A DNA stretch of 64,000 nucleotides from positions 23,585,714 through 23,649,713 of the forward strand of contig OX104122.1 in assembly GCA_944474755.1 (NCBI GenBank), read 5' to 3'. A program made the position numbers and the translations under genes. A model generated the notes under the pieces. That model made no database searches and was not told the DNA's origin. It saw nothing but the letters and a program-made list of their open reading frames with translations. Positions 22,396 to 34,036 of this stretch are shown here, piece by piece (the stretch's first letter is position 1; the number at the start of each line of letters is the position of its first letter). Source of the DNA: Limnoperna fortunei (Eukaryota > Mollusca > Bivalvia > Mytilida > Modiolidae).

Positions 22396-23925
22396 CTTAT
22401 TGCCTATAAAATCAGGTGAGCGATACAGGCTCTTAACAGCCTCTGGTTTTGTATTATTATTTATTTTTGTGGATAGTTTATATTTTTTTCCGTTACAAAT
22501 TGTACATTTTCTTGATATTATGTCTTACAAAATGATATTTTCTGGAATTATCTGTAAATAATTTAATTTTTTCAACGCTTATAACAGTAGATATTTATAT
22601 GGCTTGACCTCCATTTTGGCAGGTATATTTTGTATTAAGATAATTGTCTATACAGAATGTAATTCATTATGCATCTAAGATGTTTTCCATGATGATGTAA
22701 GAGAGACAACTCCAATTTCTTTGAAACTTAATATTTTGATTTAATCAAACATTACCAGAGGTAATATAATTTAGTTGGGTAGTAAATGATATTTGTCATA
22801 AACACATGATTTAAAGTGATATCTTTTGTTACATAATGCTTTTTACACAGGTTTTCAATGAAAATCCTGGTTATTAGATTGGGGTATGGCCGGTGGTCTA
22901 TAACCAGTTCGGATAAACCAGTCTTGCTGAAACTTTGGATATAGCAAGCTTGCATGAAAACCTAGTTTGGGATTGGATTGGGGCCAGTCAGGTCAAGGTC
23001 ACTGTTATTAAAAAAAATATAAAAACAATTTCCTCTATGTCTATGTAACTGATCATGTTTGTCTTTAGTGGAAAACCAAATATATCATGCATATGATTTT
23101 TCAATGAACTTTTTCATGATTTATATTCCGTCCAAATTTGTTGATTACATTACAGATTTTCCCTTACTTAATGTACACATTCCACATTTTGTCAAATTTG
23201 CAGTGTTTATGTAACAATTTCCGTCCAATTTTATTATGATTACAACATGCTCTCCAAATGATAATTTCTAAAATATAAATAATCTATGTTTTTTTTTTAG
23301 TATTCACATGATATCAGCAGCTATGGATTGATTTTTTAAGGGGCTTTTCATCAATGTTCGTAATACTTTCTTCCCGCTTGTATTTTCATAGTTAACTTTT
23401 ACAAAGCATTCATATTCTAAGATCAAATTCATATTTATACTAAAATTTGTAGGTAACCTTACCTAAATCTAAGATGGCTGTGACTTTGGAACATAGTTTA
23501 AATTAAAATTTTTGTTTGATTGTTACAAGATCATGAGAGCCTCTGGTTTATAGAGTAATATTTTACCGTAGTTTTTTGTTTTATGTTGTACTATTTCAGA
23601 GGTTTTTGTAGATATTAGATGGGACCTTTTTTGGAGTTTTTCTTCGTTTATATGTTCTATGGTAAAACATAAAATTAACTTATTTTATAGACTTCTTTAT
23701 TTTGCCCTCATTGTTTGAACATTAGGTAAACCTTTTTATCTTCACAAACAGCAATACACACCTACCCCTTTATTTTTGTTTTGAATATACATGTACAAAT
23801 ATTTAGTTTTAACAAGTTTAATTTAACGCAACTCATAAATTAAGTGATTGAAATTTATATTCAGTGTACAATAGATTCAGACTTGATAAAGTTGCAGTAT
23901 TGGACCGGTTGCACTGTGTTCAAAC
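22396..23925. other. Intergenic, no gene seen
   Basis: About 1.5 kb of AT-rich sequence with no recognised element. Confidence 0.5.
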
Positions 23926-24017
23926 CAGATTCTGTGTAGGCAGGATGTACTCGACTCCAAACTTAATTGACAAGCATTGCCAGTTTTCATACCGAAGGTA
24001 CCAAGTTTTTTCTCTGT
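23926..24017 (+). mobile_element. Meta-type SINE fragment
   Basis: GATGTACTCGACTCCAAAC, TTAATTGACAAGCATTGCC and the start of the core remain. The head and 3' half are lost. Confidence 0.55.
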
Positions 24018-24591
24018 AAATTTTGGTAATGCTCCTGAAGAGCAATTTTCTTGTTAATTTTGGCATACAGAATTTCGGGAAAATTCCAGAAAGAAATCTG
24101 GCCTATCACTCCTTTTTTTTGAACACGACACATACAAAATAATTTTAAGAACCTTCTTGAAAATCGATCATAATTATAGCTAAAAAATTTGTATTAATAA
24201 TAATTACAATATTTGTTTGTGGAAATTAACAAAAATCAAATTGTACATTTATCATGTTTAAAAAATCAAATGTAAGAACATCTTGAATATATGTCACATC
24301 ACATACAGAACTGAAATACAGTATAAATAAAACCACTTATCGGGTAAGTATCAGAAATTGCACATATATACTGAACTGAAATACAGTGTAAGTAAAAGAA
24401 CTTAAGTACCAGAAATTTACAATCATACATGTACAATTTAGTCATTCATTTAACATCCAATTTTAAAGCACATCAAAACAAACAAATTGTAGTAAAATAA
24501 CAATTCTGTACTACAACCCAAATGAAAGACACAAATAGGTATTCTCAGTATGTGTACATTTTAATATACATGTATGTAGTTGTACTGTACA
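24018..24591. other. Intergenic, AT-rich
   Basis: No gene seen. Contains a loose duplication around ACTGAACTGAAATACAGTGTAAG/AGAACTGAAATACAGTATAA. Confidence 0.4.
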
Positions 24592-24601
24592 GAAATGCCT
24601 A

Positions 24602-24870
24602 GGGGCAGCGGTGGCCGAGTGGTTAAGGTAGTTCGTCTACTATTGATCATGTGGTCTGTCAACACTGAGATTGCGGGTTCGATTCTCGCTGCAGGCAGGG
24701 TGTACTCGACTCCAATCTTAATTGACAAGGATTGCCAGTTTTCCTACCGCAGGTCGGGGGTTTTCTCCGGGTACTCTGGCTTCCTCGCCCAATAAAAACT
24801 GGACGCCATGATATAGCTGAAAAATTGCTGAAAGTGGCGTTAAACACCATCAAACAAGCAAACAAAAACA
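24602..24870 (+). mobile_element. Meta-type SINE, tandem pair member 1
   Basis: Full-length SINE with intact box A and box B. Preceded by GAAATGCCTA (24592-24601) and followed by the same ten bases (24871-24880). Confidence 0.85.
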
Positions 24871-24880
24871 GAAATGCCTA

Positions 24881-25150
24881 GGGGCAGCAGTGGCCGAGTG
24901 GTTAAGGTAGTTCGTCTACTATTGATCACGTGGTCTGTCAAGACTGAGATTGTGGGTTCGATTCTCACTGCAGGCAGGGTGTACTCGAACCCAATCTTAA
25001 TTGACAAGGATTGCCAGTTTTCCTACCGCAGGTTGGGGTTCTCTCCGGGTACTCCGGCTTCCTCCCCAATAAAAACTGGACGCCATGATAAAGCTGAAAA
25101 ATTGCTGCAAGTGGCGTAAAAACACCATTCAAACAAACAAACAAAAAACC
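24881..25150 (+). mobile_element. Meta-type SINE, tandem pair member 2
   Basis: Full-length SINE directly following the first, separated only by GAAATGCCTA, and followed by a third copy of the same ten bases (25151-25160). Differs from member 1 at several bases (for example GGTTGGGGTTCTCTCC), so it is not a very recent duplicate. Confidence 0.85.
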
Positions 25151-25160
25151 GAAATGCCTA

Positions 25161-25789
25161 ATTATACTCAACCTCAACATGATTTTTAGAAATGGTCATA
25201 ATAAATTTTTAGTCATTTCCAGAAATATTAAATACATCTGAATCTTAAAAAAAAACAATCATACATATCTGACATTTACACAAATATTAGCATGTAAACA
25301 GACAAATTCTGTTAATTAAATGTAAGGACTAAAACACATGTATTATATGACAGCCACTGTTGGTCACATTCAGTTCTTTATTTTGGACCTTTATCATCTT
25401 GAACAGTTTTCCTGTAAATAGAAACACAACAATTATAAGATCATGAACTTCAAAGGATGGTTATCTGTATTTTAATTGTACATGTACATGTATTATGCAG
25501 CATGTGAATCTAAAAGTTTAAACAGCTTTTATTTTAACTTCATACAGTTTTCTTATTGACACAAGATCACTACCAATTAGTTCTTTGAATAAACTCCCAC
25601 AAGACTGTAATTACTTACCTGAATAAATGCAACACAGTGACTTATTACATCATTAGTCTTTCATGAGAGACATGTGCCCCTTCCCCTTTAACATTAATTG
25701 TTTTGCATGTATACCCCATGCTCCAAAATGCATGTTTTGTTGCAATATCATGTAATGTTCTGGATTATTCCCCATTTTCGGAATACAGA
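25161..25789 (-). other. Mostly non-coding; two weak terminal-exon candidates on the minus strand
   Basis: On the - strand, TTTACAG at 25412-25418 is followed by KTVQDDKGPK and a stop overlapping AATAAA. TTACAG at 25605-25610 is followed by 28 open codons (SCGSLFKELIGSDLVSIRKL...) and TAA at 25518-25520. Neither has a recognised domain or a clear upstream partner. They may be alternative ends of an unknown gene or chance. Confidence 0.2.
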
Positions 25790-26057
25790 GTTACTTGAAT
25801 TACTTCCCATTTGCAAGAGTTGTCTTTCATAACATCTAGTATTTAACAGATAAGGGAAAATTACATTTTTTTGTCCGATTGTTCCAGTACAACTAAAATA
25901 CACTGCAGAAAGAGTTAGCACATAATAATATATTTTACCAGAGGCTCTGCTGTATGGGAATACAAATATTGCAGAAAAATAATTATTTTCCCACAGAAGA
26001 CCATATAAAGTACCTGCACTAATTGATAATTGGCAATGGGAGATAAATCTTGTTTAC
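25790..26057. mobile_element. MITE-like repeat, copy 2
   Basis: Diverged second copy of the element at 15545-15836, with the same ends (ACTTCCCATTTGCAAGAG, AATGGGAGATAAATCTTG) and shared interior blocks such as TTCCAGTACAACTAAAA. Confidence 0.6.
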
Positions 26058-27531
26058 TTCATGTAGTGAATTATTATCTGGAACCGTTTATTAATTATTT
26101 TCTTCACATATTACAGTCTATGATCAGTAACCATTACATGACCTTTCTCACTGACTGTAACCTTAAAATGAGTAGGCAACTTCCAACGAAAAACATGTAG
26201 TAGAATGGTTTATATCATAAAAACGTCGTCCCTGTAATTTTAGTACTATTTTTATTAGATTTAGTTACTTCAAAATCAACACTGATATTCCTCTCAATCT
26301 ATGTGACCATATAGTTACTGCCTAATATAAAGTAGATGTACAATCCATAAAGCAAGACGACTGAGGGACTAACGGACAGATAGGTTGCATAACCCTCTGC
26401 TTGGTAGCATGGTATAACTGCATAGCTGGTTCACAACAAATTCCTTAATACAGATTAATGGAGTTGTGAATAGACGAACAGTTATCTTGTTTTTTGTTTT
26501 GTTTTTTTTTTTTTGGTAAAAGCCTTGTATTCAGAAAAATATAAATAGCTGATGAACATCACTGCTTTCTAATAAAGATATTTACAACTTGGGTAAAATT
26601 CCCTTTAACTAAAAGGGAGGAGTTGTTGATAGAAGAGAAGTTGGACAAGGAGACGGGCGCTAGATGAAAGAAATGATTTCTATGTGTGAGCCATGCTACA
26701 CAAGTTACAAAAGGATAGATTTCACGTTCATTGTGTGTTGTGGTGTGTATATATTTATTACTGAGTACATTATAATTTTGATTTCAATATTTTAAAAAAT
26801 AATTATTCCATCTGTATCCCATCAACAATATTAAAGTGTATGTATGGCGACAACAAACCTATATGCGGACACCGTTCAGGAATTAATACCAACAATTTTC
26901 CAGCGTTATATAAACATTTTAATTAGCCAAACCACACTATTCTGCCCATGAAGGTCCGCATACTTGAAAAAATCTACTATCATTCTACCAATCCTCAGTT
27001 AAATACACCACTCCGTAGACAAAAAGATATACTGGATCAGAAAATAAGGCACTGCTATACCATATGGGTGCAATGACAAATCTGCAGCTTTCTTCCACCC
27101 CAGTTAGTTAAGTTAAACCATATTTTATTTGCTCAAATATGCAAATAGGATAAGACACAAGTTAATCAGACTTATGAAGTCTTCTCCAGTATACAGAAAT
27201 GTTACAAAAATATATTAGTGGAGCAGCATACCTTGTACTACAATACAAATTATATTATGTTTGTTAAAAATGAACCACAAGAGATAAAACAAAAAAGAAA
27301 AAAAAGAAGAGAGAAAGATAGATGTGATTTAAAAACCTTGTGAGTAAGAATTCAAACAATGGGGAACCTTTCTGACCCTTTGATATACTCAAAAAACATG
27401 CTTAAAAATTAGTTCGTTCTGTTCATTAGACAATAGCGAATTACCAAATGCAAGAAGTTCTAAATTTACTGGAGAGTAGATTGGCAGCCACTGAAGGTTT
27501 TCAATAATCTATTTCTAATCTTGGCATACTT
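26058..27531. other. Intergenic, no gene seen
   Basis: AT-rich DNA with poly-T and A/G-rich runs. No open frame or repeat that I can support. Confidence 0.5.
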
Positions 27532-28690
27532 CTAACATTCCAAGAAGTAATGATTTGAATTGTCACGTCGGTCAGATCCACAGCGACAAGGTGGATCAGA
27601 TATAATATTTACCCTGTATAGGTCATAATTCAATATTGATGCCGAACATCTTAATTGGGTTAGGACAATATTAAGTTTTAGATGACCATATTTATAGTGT
27701 TTTGGTACTCTTCTATGTGTGTTCAAGTTCTTTAATTCAGATTTTAAGTTAAATATAGAGTCAACATTACTGATTGATAGATCTAAATGGTTAAATTGTC
27801 GAATGGTTGAAGGTATGATAGATTCATCAGTCGGGGACAGTCTACAGAAGAGGGTCATAATATTGTTACCATTACACAACGGATAAACTGTCGTGCTTTG
27901 TATTGTAGGCGGAATTAAGTTACAGAGATATGCTGGTGCCGAGTTGTGCTGTATATTATAGAACATTAATTTGTAACTTCCTGCGTTTTCTGCGCTAATC
28001 CAAAGACTCACACCAATTTCAGTATAAATATTAATTACATTAGTGAAAATTGGTAGGCCGGTGACTATTCGAGCAGCCTCGAGCTGTAATTGTTCAAGTT
28101 TATTGCAGTAGCCCACCCCCATGTTGTCCCAAACGTCACAGGCATATTCAAAACGTGGTCTTATGAAGACTAAATATAATTTTTCTTAGTTTTTCCGAGT
28201 AAGTTTATATCTAAGTTTCCTGAGTACGTTCAGGTGCTTTGAAACACTACATATAATATTATCAAAGTGTGGATTCCACTTACCATCACAGCTGATGGTA
28301 ACCCCTAGATGTTTATGAAGATTAGTAATCGGTATATTAATGTCATTTAGTGTAAACCTCATATCTGGTGGTATTCTGTTTGAAAATAACATGATTTCAG
28401 TTTTTTTCGGGGTTAAATGACATTAACCATTTTTTAGACCAGTCGTTCAGCTCTTTCAAATCGTGATCGATAACAGTCTGTATCTGCGAAGGATCGCGAC
28501 AAGAGTCATCAGCAAACAGTCTACATAAGGAAACAAGTTTTTCAGCTATATCATTGATAAATAATAAGGGACCCAGCACCGACCCTTGTGGGACACCAGC
28601 AGACACATTGCAAAGCTCGGATGACGATTGTTTGATTACTACTCTCTATTGCCTAATATTCAAGTAGCTTTTAAACCATCTCAAGTTTGA
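27532..28690 (-). mobile_element. LINE (non-LTR retrotransposon), 3' half with broken reverse transcriptase
   Basis: Three frames joined by breaks. At 28690-28397: WFKSYLNIRQ, then GVPQGSVLGPLLF and LFADDS, the RT palm with its catalytic Asp-Asp pair. At 28392-28186: the region after the palm. At 28184-27532: YLVFIRPRFEYACDVWDN, then the C-terminal Cys/His motif CRCGSDRRDNSNHYFLEC typical of LINE ORF2 ends. Two or three residues are missing between GPLLF and INDI. Everything N-terminal (endonuclease, start of RT) is absent. Family resembles jockey/CR1-type elements. Non-functional. Confidence 0.8.
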
Positions 28691-28806
28691 GGATTTCCTC
28701 AAGTCATCCTCAACTCAAATATTGACCATCAGATTGTTGGAAATTTTGAATTTGAGGAAAAAAATCATGTATTTGAGGAAAATCTCAATTTGAGATGTTT
28801 TATGAA

Positions 28807-28950
28807 ACAAGGGCCTGGTGGTATTATGTTTGAAAATAACAAGATTTCAGTTTTTTCCGGGTTAAATAACATTAACCATTTTTTGACCAGTCGTTCAGTT
28901 CTTTCAAATCGTGATCAATAATAGCCTGTATGTGCGAAGGATCACAAGAT
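28807..28950 (-). mobile_element. Second partial copy of the same LINE segment
   Basis: The stretch is about 90 percent identical to 28361-28505 of the neighbouring LINE (TTTGAAAATAACAAGATTTC, ACCATTTTTTGACCAGTCG). It is separated from it by about 110 bases with TTGAGGAAA-type inverted motifs, so it is a local duplication or a second truncated insertion. Confidence 0.7.
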
Positions 28951-29398
28951 AGTATGTCTACGATACACATAGAATGACAAGACATTAAACATATTTATGG
29001 TAAATCTATACAATATTAATTCTATGCTAATCGGAATCTTACATAGTGGAGACTTTTTTAAAGTGAATGTTACCCAACTGGTTGATACATGATTAACACA
29101 GCTTCCGCTGTAGTCAGATTTATATTTTATGCCATCCATTGTTATGGTGTATTTTATAGATTTTAATATCTTGAATGGCTCCGGAAACTGAACCTGATTT
29201 GTTTCAGAATGATTATTCTCAGAAAGAAGCACACATTGAACGATTGTCCCATATGAATATAGTTTTTTATCGTCAGCACCGAAAACTTGTATTCGAATAT
29301 TGTTAAAATGTTGTGGGTTTTTGTTACTGTAGTAATCTCTCGGCGTTTCGTGTGGAGGGCTTCCAATAACCACTCCTTTCAACCATATTTCTCACCCG
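28942..29398 (-). CDS. PHR-like domain, C-terminal part
   Basis: Open frame reading IWLKGVVIGSPPHE, later IRIQVFGADDKKLYSYG, VQFPEPFKILKSIKYTITMDG, then SWVTFTLKK and PISIELILY before the stop. The order (strand with Ile-x-Leu-x-Gly, a long beta segment, F.xPxxI....YT, then a final strand) matches the jelly-roll PHR domain known from BTBD1/2/3/6 and PAM/highwire proteins. The usual Gly-Gln-Ile-Pro near the end is not clear. The match is by eye and the domain is diverged. It continues the frame of 29698-29900. Confidence 0.4.
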
Positions 29399-29583
29399 AG
29401 GTATAGAAATATCTCGTGACTTCCTGTTGGTGAGATTTCTCTTTCTCACTAATGAGACAACGTCATTGAAGTCAAGTTACGTATACACAAATGCCTACCA
29501 AACATACTGATGAAATGGATAAAAAAATCTGGAACTCTGGTGAGAAAAAGTATCAAATCACTAGTGGTGGAAAGCCGATTCAA

Positions 29584-29681
29584 GAAATTCTCAAACCCGT
29601 GGGCAAAGATATCTGTGCAATCCCTCGGCAGATCCTTGGTATGGACAAGATATCTTTACCCTTGGGTTTGAGATTTTCTTT
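29584..29681. repeat. Stem-loop between the two PHR-like parts
   Basis: Arms of about 35 bases: CTCAAACCCGTGGGCAAAG with AGATATCTG at the left, and the complement CTTTACCCTTGGGTTTGAG at the right, around a loop of about 30 bases. It lies in the ~300 bases that separate the two PHR-like segments and may mark an insertion. Confidence 0.65.
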
Positions 29682-29697
29682 CCACTTGTGATAGATA

Positions 29698-29900
29698 CTA
29701 TTTGTCTTTGTGCGTTTTAAATTTTAAGGCTTCTACATAGTATGACTGCCATCCATAATATGTTCCCTCAAAACGTGTTACTGTCAATATTTCTCTTGCT
29801 GATACAGAATTTTTTATTCTATTGGAAAAATGAGAATTTTCCACTGGAACGCAAAAATTGAACTGATAGATGGATAACGTTTCGTTCAACGTAAATAAAC
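29698..29900 (-). CDS. PHR-like domain, N-terminal part
   Basis: Exon-like segment after acceptor CTACAG (29901-29906 on the + strand as CTGTAG). It reads FTLNETLSIYQFNFCVPVEN and ends RFEGTYYGWQSYYVEALKF, which resembles the RF....GW.......I.F opening of PHR domains. A stop (TAG) follows KTHKDK. No BTB or BACK part is seen upstream, so the gene is partial, broken or an isolated PHR copy. Confidence 0.4.
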
Positions 29901-30498
29901 CTGTAGTTGATATGTCTTTTGTAAAGAACTTAGGTCAACTAATGGAAAACCAAGAAGAAATAAATGAAATAATATGTCAAAAGAATGAAGCTTATGTAAA
30001 CATTTAAGATTCTCTCACAAATTCTTCCAGATGATGTTATATGTACGACAGATATCTAATTTTGTGAACAAGATAGAAAGATAACAATATTTATATTTAT
30101 ATAGAAAACATTTTTTCTAAAACCTATATTACTTCGGAAATTCAAATTGTTTCACTGAGTTTGCAGCCATATTTGTAGGCGATTGTTTTTACCCCTTGAT
30201 TTAATTGCATGCCAAGACGCCTTAAGTATTGAGTGTCATTGTAAAAAAAATGCAATATTAGGTTCAACTTATCTAAAAAAATATAGTGAATGCTAGATAA
30301 CTAAACTATTGGTCCATCGAGTAAAAAATAAGACCTCTCTTTTCCCGTTTCAAATCCTCGTAAAATAAATTGTACACTCAACATCAATTGACCAATATTT
30401 TTATATATACGACACAACCATGGGAATTATTAGCAGGGATTTTACCCTCGAAAACCTGTTCAGTCTCTGCTGTACTTAAACGTTTTGTCCAAAAGTGT
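29901..30498. other. Intergenic, no gene seen
   Basis: AT-rich DNA. I looked on the - strand for a BTB/BACK exon belonging to the PHR-like gene and found none. Confidence 0.4.
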
Positions 30499-30714
30499 TT
30501 GTTTGTTTGAAGGATGTTTAAGGCCACTTTCAGCAATTTTTTTAAATTGTGGGAGAAAGCCGGAACACCCGGAGAAAACCCCGACCTCGTTAGGAAAACT
30601 GGCAATCCTTGTCAATTAGGATTGGAGTCGAGTACACCGTGCCCGCAGTGGGACACAAACCCGCAACCTCACGGTTGACAGACCACGTGATCAATAGTAG
30701 ACGAACTACCTTGG
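30499..30714 (-). mobile_element. Meta-type SINE, reverse
   Basis: Reads CAAACAAAC tail, core and TTAATTGACAAGGATTGCC in reverse. The head begins at the GATCACGTGGTCTGTCAACC region, with the extreme 5' end lost. Confidence 0.75.
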
Positions 30715-30941
30715 TCTAAAAAAATCTCGCATTTAAATGATTTAAATGATGTCGTATCACTGACGTTGTAATAGAAAAGGGAAACTTTCATTTCGGCGGG
30801 TTTCGAGTTACTCAAAATTGTTTAAAGTAGCGTCGTTTGAATTGCATTAAGTGGAAAGCCTATTAATCGTTTGGTAGAACAATGGAAATCTATATTTATT
30901 TTCCCGCAAGTTTTCTTCTTGTTAATTTAATTTTTTTTCAG

Positions 30942-31740
30942 ACATGTCTCTTCAGCTGTATGTGATGACTAAACTACTTAGTGAAAAAGCCAGGTATATT
31001 ATTATTATACTTAAAAAATAGAGTGATTTAAAGAAAGAAACAAATGAAAAATAAATAAAGTAGTTCTCCATTTGCCTGTTAAATACGTAATATGACTAAT
31101 TTAAGATATTTACTTCTTTAATTCTGTTACTTTAGAATTATCATCAAGTATGTCAAAAATGTACATGTATTCATCTCATCTATCTTCAGGTACGTTCCCA
31201 TGCAGATCCAGTTCTGTTGGTATCTGAACAGAAACTAACAAGGACCCAGAGATCTGCAACAAAAAGTTGCCAGTCAAAGATTTTTCAACTATGGGAGAGC
31301 TACTGCAAAGAAGAAATAACTCCTTCTACCCTTCTAAAGTCAGTTGGACTTTTGGTGGCACCGAAGACTGTGTAAAGACTTGAAATAGACAATATTCTTT
31401 ATGTTATGCTTTTGTGCTTTGCTTTTTTTATGTTGTGCTTCTGTGCTTTGTTTTAGTGCATTTATATATTATGAATAAAGTTGGGCGTGTGTGAAAGTGT
31501 TTTGTGTTTCGAGTGAATAACATGTATATATTTTGAATGTTTTCTATAAGTTAATATGATCGTCAGTGTGAGAAAAGTCATTTTTGTATTGTGAAAGTAG
31601 GTATGAAAGTACCAAGTGAGAGAAGTAAGAAAGACAGTTTTGTATGCAAGAATGAATGGGTAGGAATTAGTGCTTCAAATATATGTAAAATAGTAGTATA
31701 GTGCTGTAAATCTCAATAAAGAACATACACTTGTTTTGTC
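30942..31740 (+). other. Two-exon transcript-like unit of unknown nature
   Basis: Exon at 30942-30993 (after TTTTTTTTCAG, ending CAG|GTATAT) joins an exon starting at 31190 (after TATCTTCAG). Poly(A) signals AATAAA stand at 31474-31479 and 31715-31720, each followed by T/G-rich DNA. From the ATG at 30944 the joined frame gives MSLQLYVMTKLLSEKARYVP and about 12 more residues, a TAA, and then 28 more open codons ending ATAKKK. I do not recognise the product. It may be a non-coding RNA, a small-protein gene or a pseudogene, and a first exon may lie upstream. Confidence 0.35.
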
Positions 31741-32821
31741 TTCTATTGTTATTATTTTAACATGTCATGTTAACTAAGAGCACACATTTTATAATAAATT
31801 CTAAATCAAAAGCATAAATATACATCAATATGTTGAAATAATCCCTTAAATAATCTCTTAAACACAAATAAAACATTTTAATTGCAAGTTGGGACCAAAT
31901 GACTTGGGACAAATTGGAAATGGGACCAATTGACCAAATTTGGGACCAATTGACTTGGGACGAATTGGAATTGGGACCAATTGACCTGTATCCGTCGTAA
32001 AGAGATTTTGTTACGTAAATGTACTAGACATTACAGCTTCTCAGTTCATCCTGGCACATCTCAACATTTACTTTAGTTGTCTGCCCAGCACTTAAACCTT
32101 GTCTGCAGACTTTTATCATTCAGCCTGCTAGAAAGTCAACCTGCAAAAAGGTGGTTTAAGTGGAACCCATTAAAATGTTGTGTGCAGATCTTCAGACCCC
32201 TGAAAATGGTGAATAAAATGGAGGCAAAATCTTTTAGGACGCAATGTTCTCAAAAGTTGGCTAAATATTGGAAATCCTTATTACGAACTGACAATAAAAT
32301 CAACACGATCGTGTAGTCTGTTACTTAAGATTTTTGCATTACACGGCAGAAAAATCTGTTAACCTTGACACTTGATTGAAAGAAGCATTTGTTTTCAGCT
32401 GCATCATTGCCGACATCCTAAAACGTGAACTTTACGACACTTTGATAACACATTGCGCTGCCTTGTAATATACGTGTCTACTGTATAACGTCTCCCCTTT
32501 TATTAATAGAAAACATCAGACAGATTCAGGTAATGCCAGACGCTACAACCATATATATGAACGTGTTTACGTATTTAATACATTTAAATCATATACACTT
32601 AAATATATACACACACACAAAACTATTTAAAAAAAAACACACAACAAAACAGAGAAATCAGTGTCCGGTTCCTATGTCGCTATAGACACTTGAAATCTTT
32701 ATTTACGTAGTTAAATGTAATATATTTCTATTTTCTATTCCGTTTTCCTTTCTCCTTCTTGTTTCAACACCTGCGTAATAAACGTATAAAACTATTAGAT
32801 AAACTAAGGGAAATAGGATTG
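31741..32821. other. Intergenic with a short tandem repeat
   Basis: At 31889-31987 about three units of ~31 bases with GGGACCAATTGACTTGGGAC. After that a 79-codon open frame at 32077-32316 (+) has no recognisable motif. The rest is AT-rich. Confidence 0.5.
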
Positions 32822-33312
32822 GATTGGATGTTTGCTTTACGTCCAGCGAGCAGTATTTCAGCTATATTCAGGGCGAAAACAAGTTTACAAACAATAAATC
32901 AATTCGGGAAAGATGGACAAAAGGGCAAACAATTATAATGCCACTGAAAAATTATCGGGGATCTGTAGGCGCTGAAATTTTAGCCTTTTGTAGCTTCTAC
33001 AACAAACCTACTCTTTTGACATCGACAAAAGGGGTGTTTAGGGTGCAAGGAGTGTGGCACTCTCCAAACACAATACCCACTAGGGAGTGTGAAATAGCTG
33101 CAGATTCAAATCAAGTCGTGAGAAGCGGGTGCTCCTATACCGGATTATTAACCCATCATCTTTACAAAAGGATTTTTCTAAATATAGTAGTGGTATGTGT
33201 TTCAGAGAATGTTCTTCTGGGTGGTCGCTGAATACAGCCGGTTTGCATTATAAATGGCTTTTTCGCTCATGTGAACCTATTGTGGATATTTCATGTGATC
33301 ATACTAGGTGAA
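32822..33312 (+). repeat. Dispersed repeat family B, longest copy
   Basis: Begins TGGATGTTTGCTTTACGTCC and includes CAAGTTTACAAACAATAAAT, CACTGAAAAATTATCGGG and CTACAACAAACCTACTC. Shorter diverged copies are at 35735-36180 and 48446-48615. The long open frame over it is not conserved in the other copies. Confidence 0.65.
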
Positions 33313-33621
33313 CTAAGCGGCCTTCTAAAATGCCTCCCTTTAGTAAAAAAAGGGATTGTTTAATGTTTTACTGGTGTAGCCCTTTGTGAAAGTTAAAATT
33401 AATCAAATAATTTGATCTGAGGGCGTGTGGAGGGAGCATTGCTACAGGTTTGCCAAATGTGCCAAATACGACATGCGTGGTCTGTTTTACAGGTGAAAAA
33501 AAGAGGTGCAGTGTTCCAGAGAGTTTACTACAATTTAAGTAATTTTCATCAACATTTCATTTGTGGTCGCATAATACCATTCGGAAACAGATGTTTTCGT
33601 GAAGCCCGATTGTTACAACTG

Positions 33622-33830
33622 CTAAGTTGTTAAGGTAGTTGATCACCTGGTGTTATTCACCAGCGTGCATGAGGTGGCGAGTAAAGGTTTTTTTGTGCTG
33701 GCAGTGTGTGCTCGACTTAATTGACGAGGACTGACATTTGTCTGCCGAAAGTAGTTGTTTTAATCAGGTACTCCAGCTTTCTTTCGCAACTGCACGCCAT
33801 GACACATTTGCTGAAAGTAACGTTACCCCC
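33622..33830 (+). mobile_element. Meta-type SINE, heavily decayed
   Basis: GTTAAGGTAGTTGATCAC, GTGTGCTCGACTTAATTGAC and the TGCTGAAAGTAACGTTA end are recognisable in the right order, with many indels. Confidence 0.55.
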
Positions 33831-33839
33831 ACTCAGATA

Positions 33840-33989
33840 AAAAAGTAGTTCGTGCGAGAAAAGACGATACCGTTAATATTCAAAAATCCCGACAGTTGTG
33901 GTAAAATGTCAACTTTACGTTAGTACAGTACTACTTACCAAACTCTGTAGATTTAAATCTAAAATTGACAAAAACAACTACTAGTAAGA

Positions 33990-34036
<47 letters not shown>

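Noticed and set aside
19294..25180. Open frames of 70 to 90 codons over SINEs
   Set aside because: Same SINE sequence translated at several loci; no independent coding evidence.
32824..33231. 135-codon open frame
   Set aside because: Lies over dispersed repeat family B, and the other copies do not keep it open.
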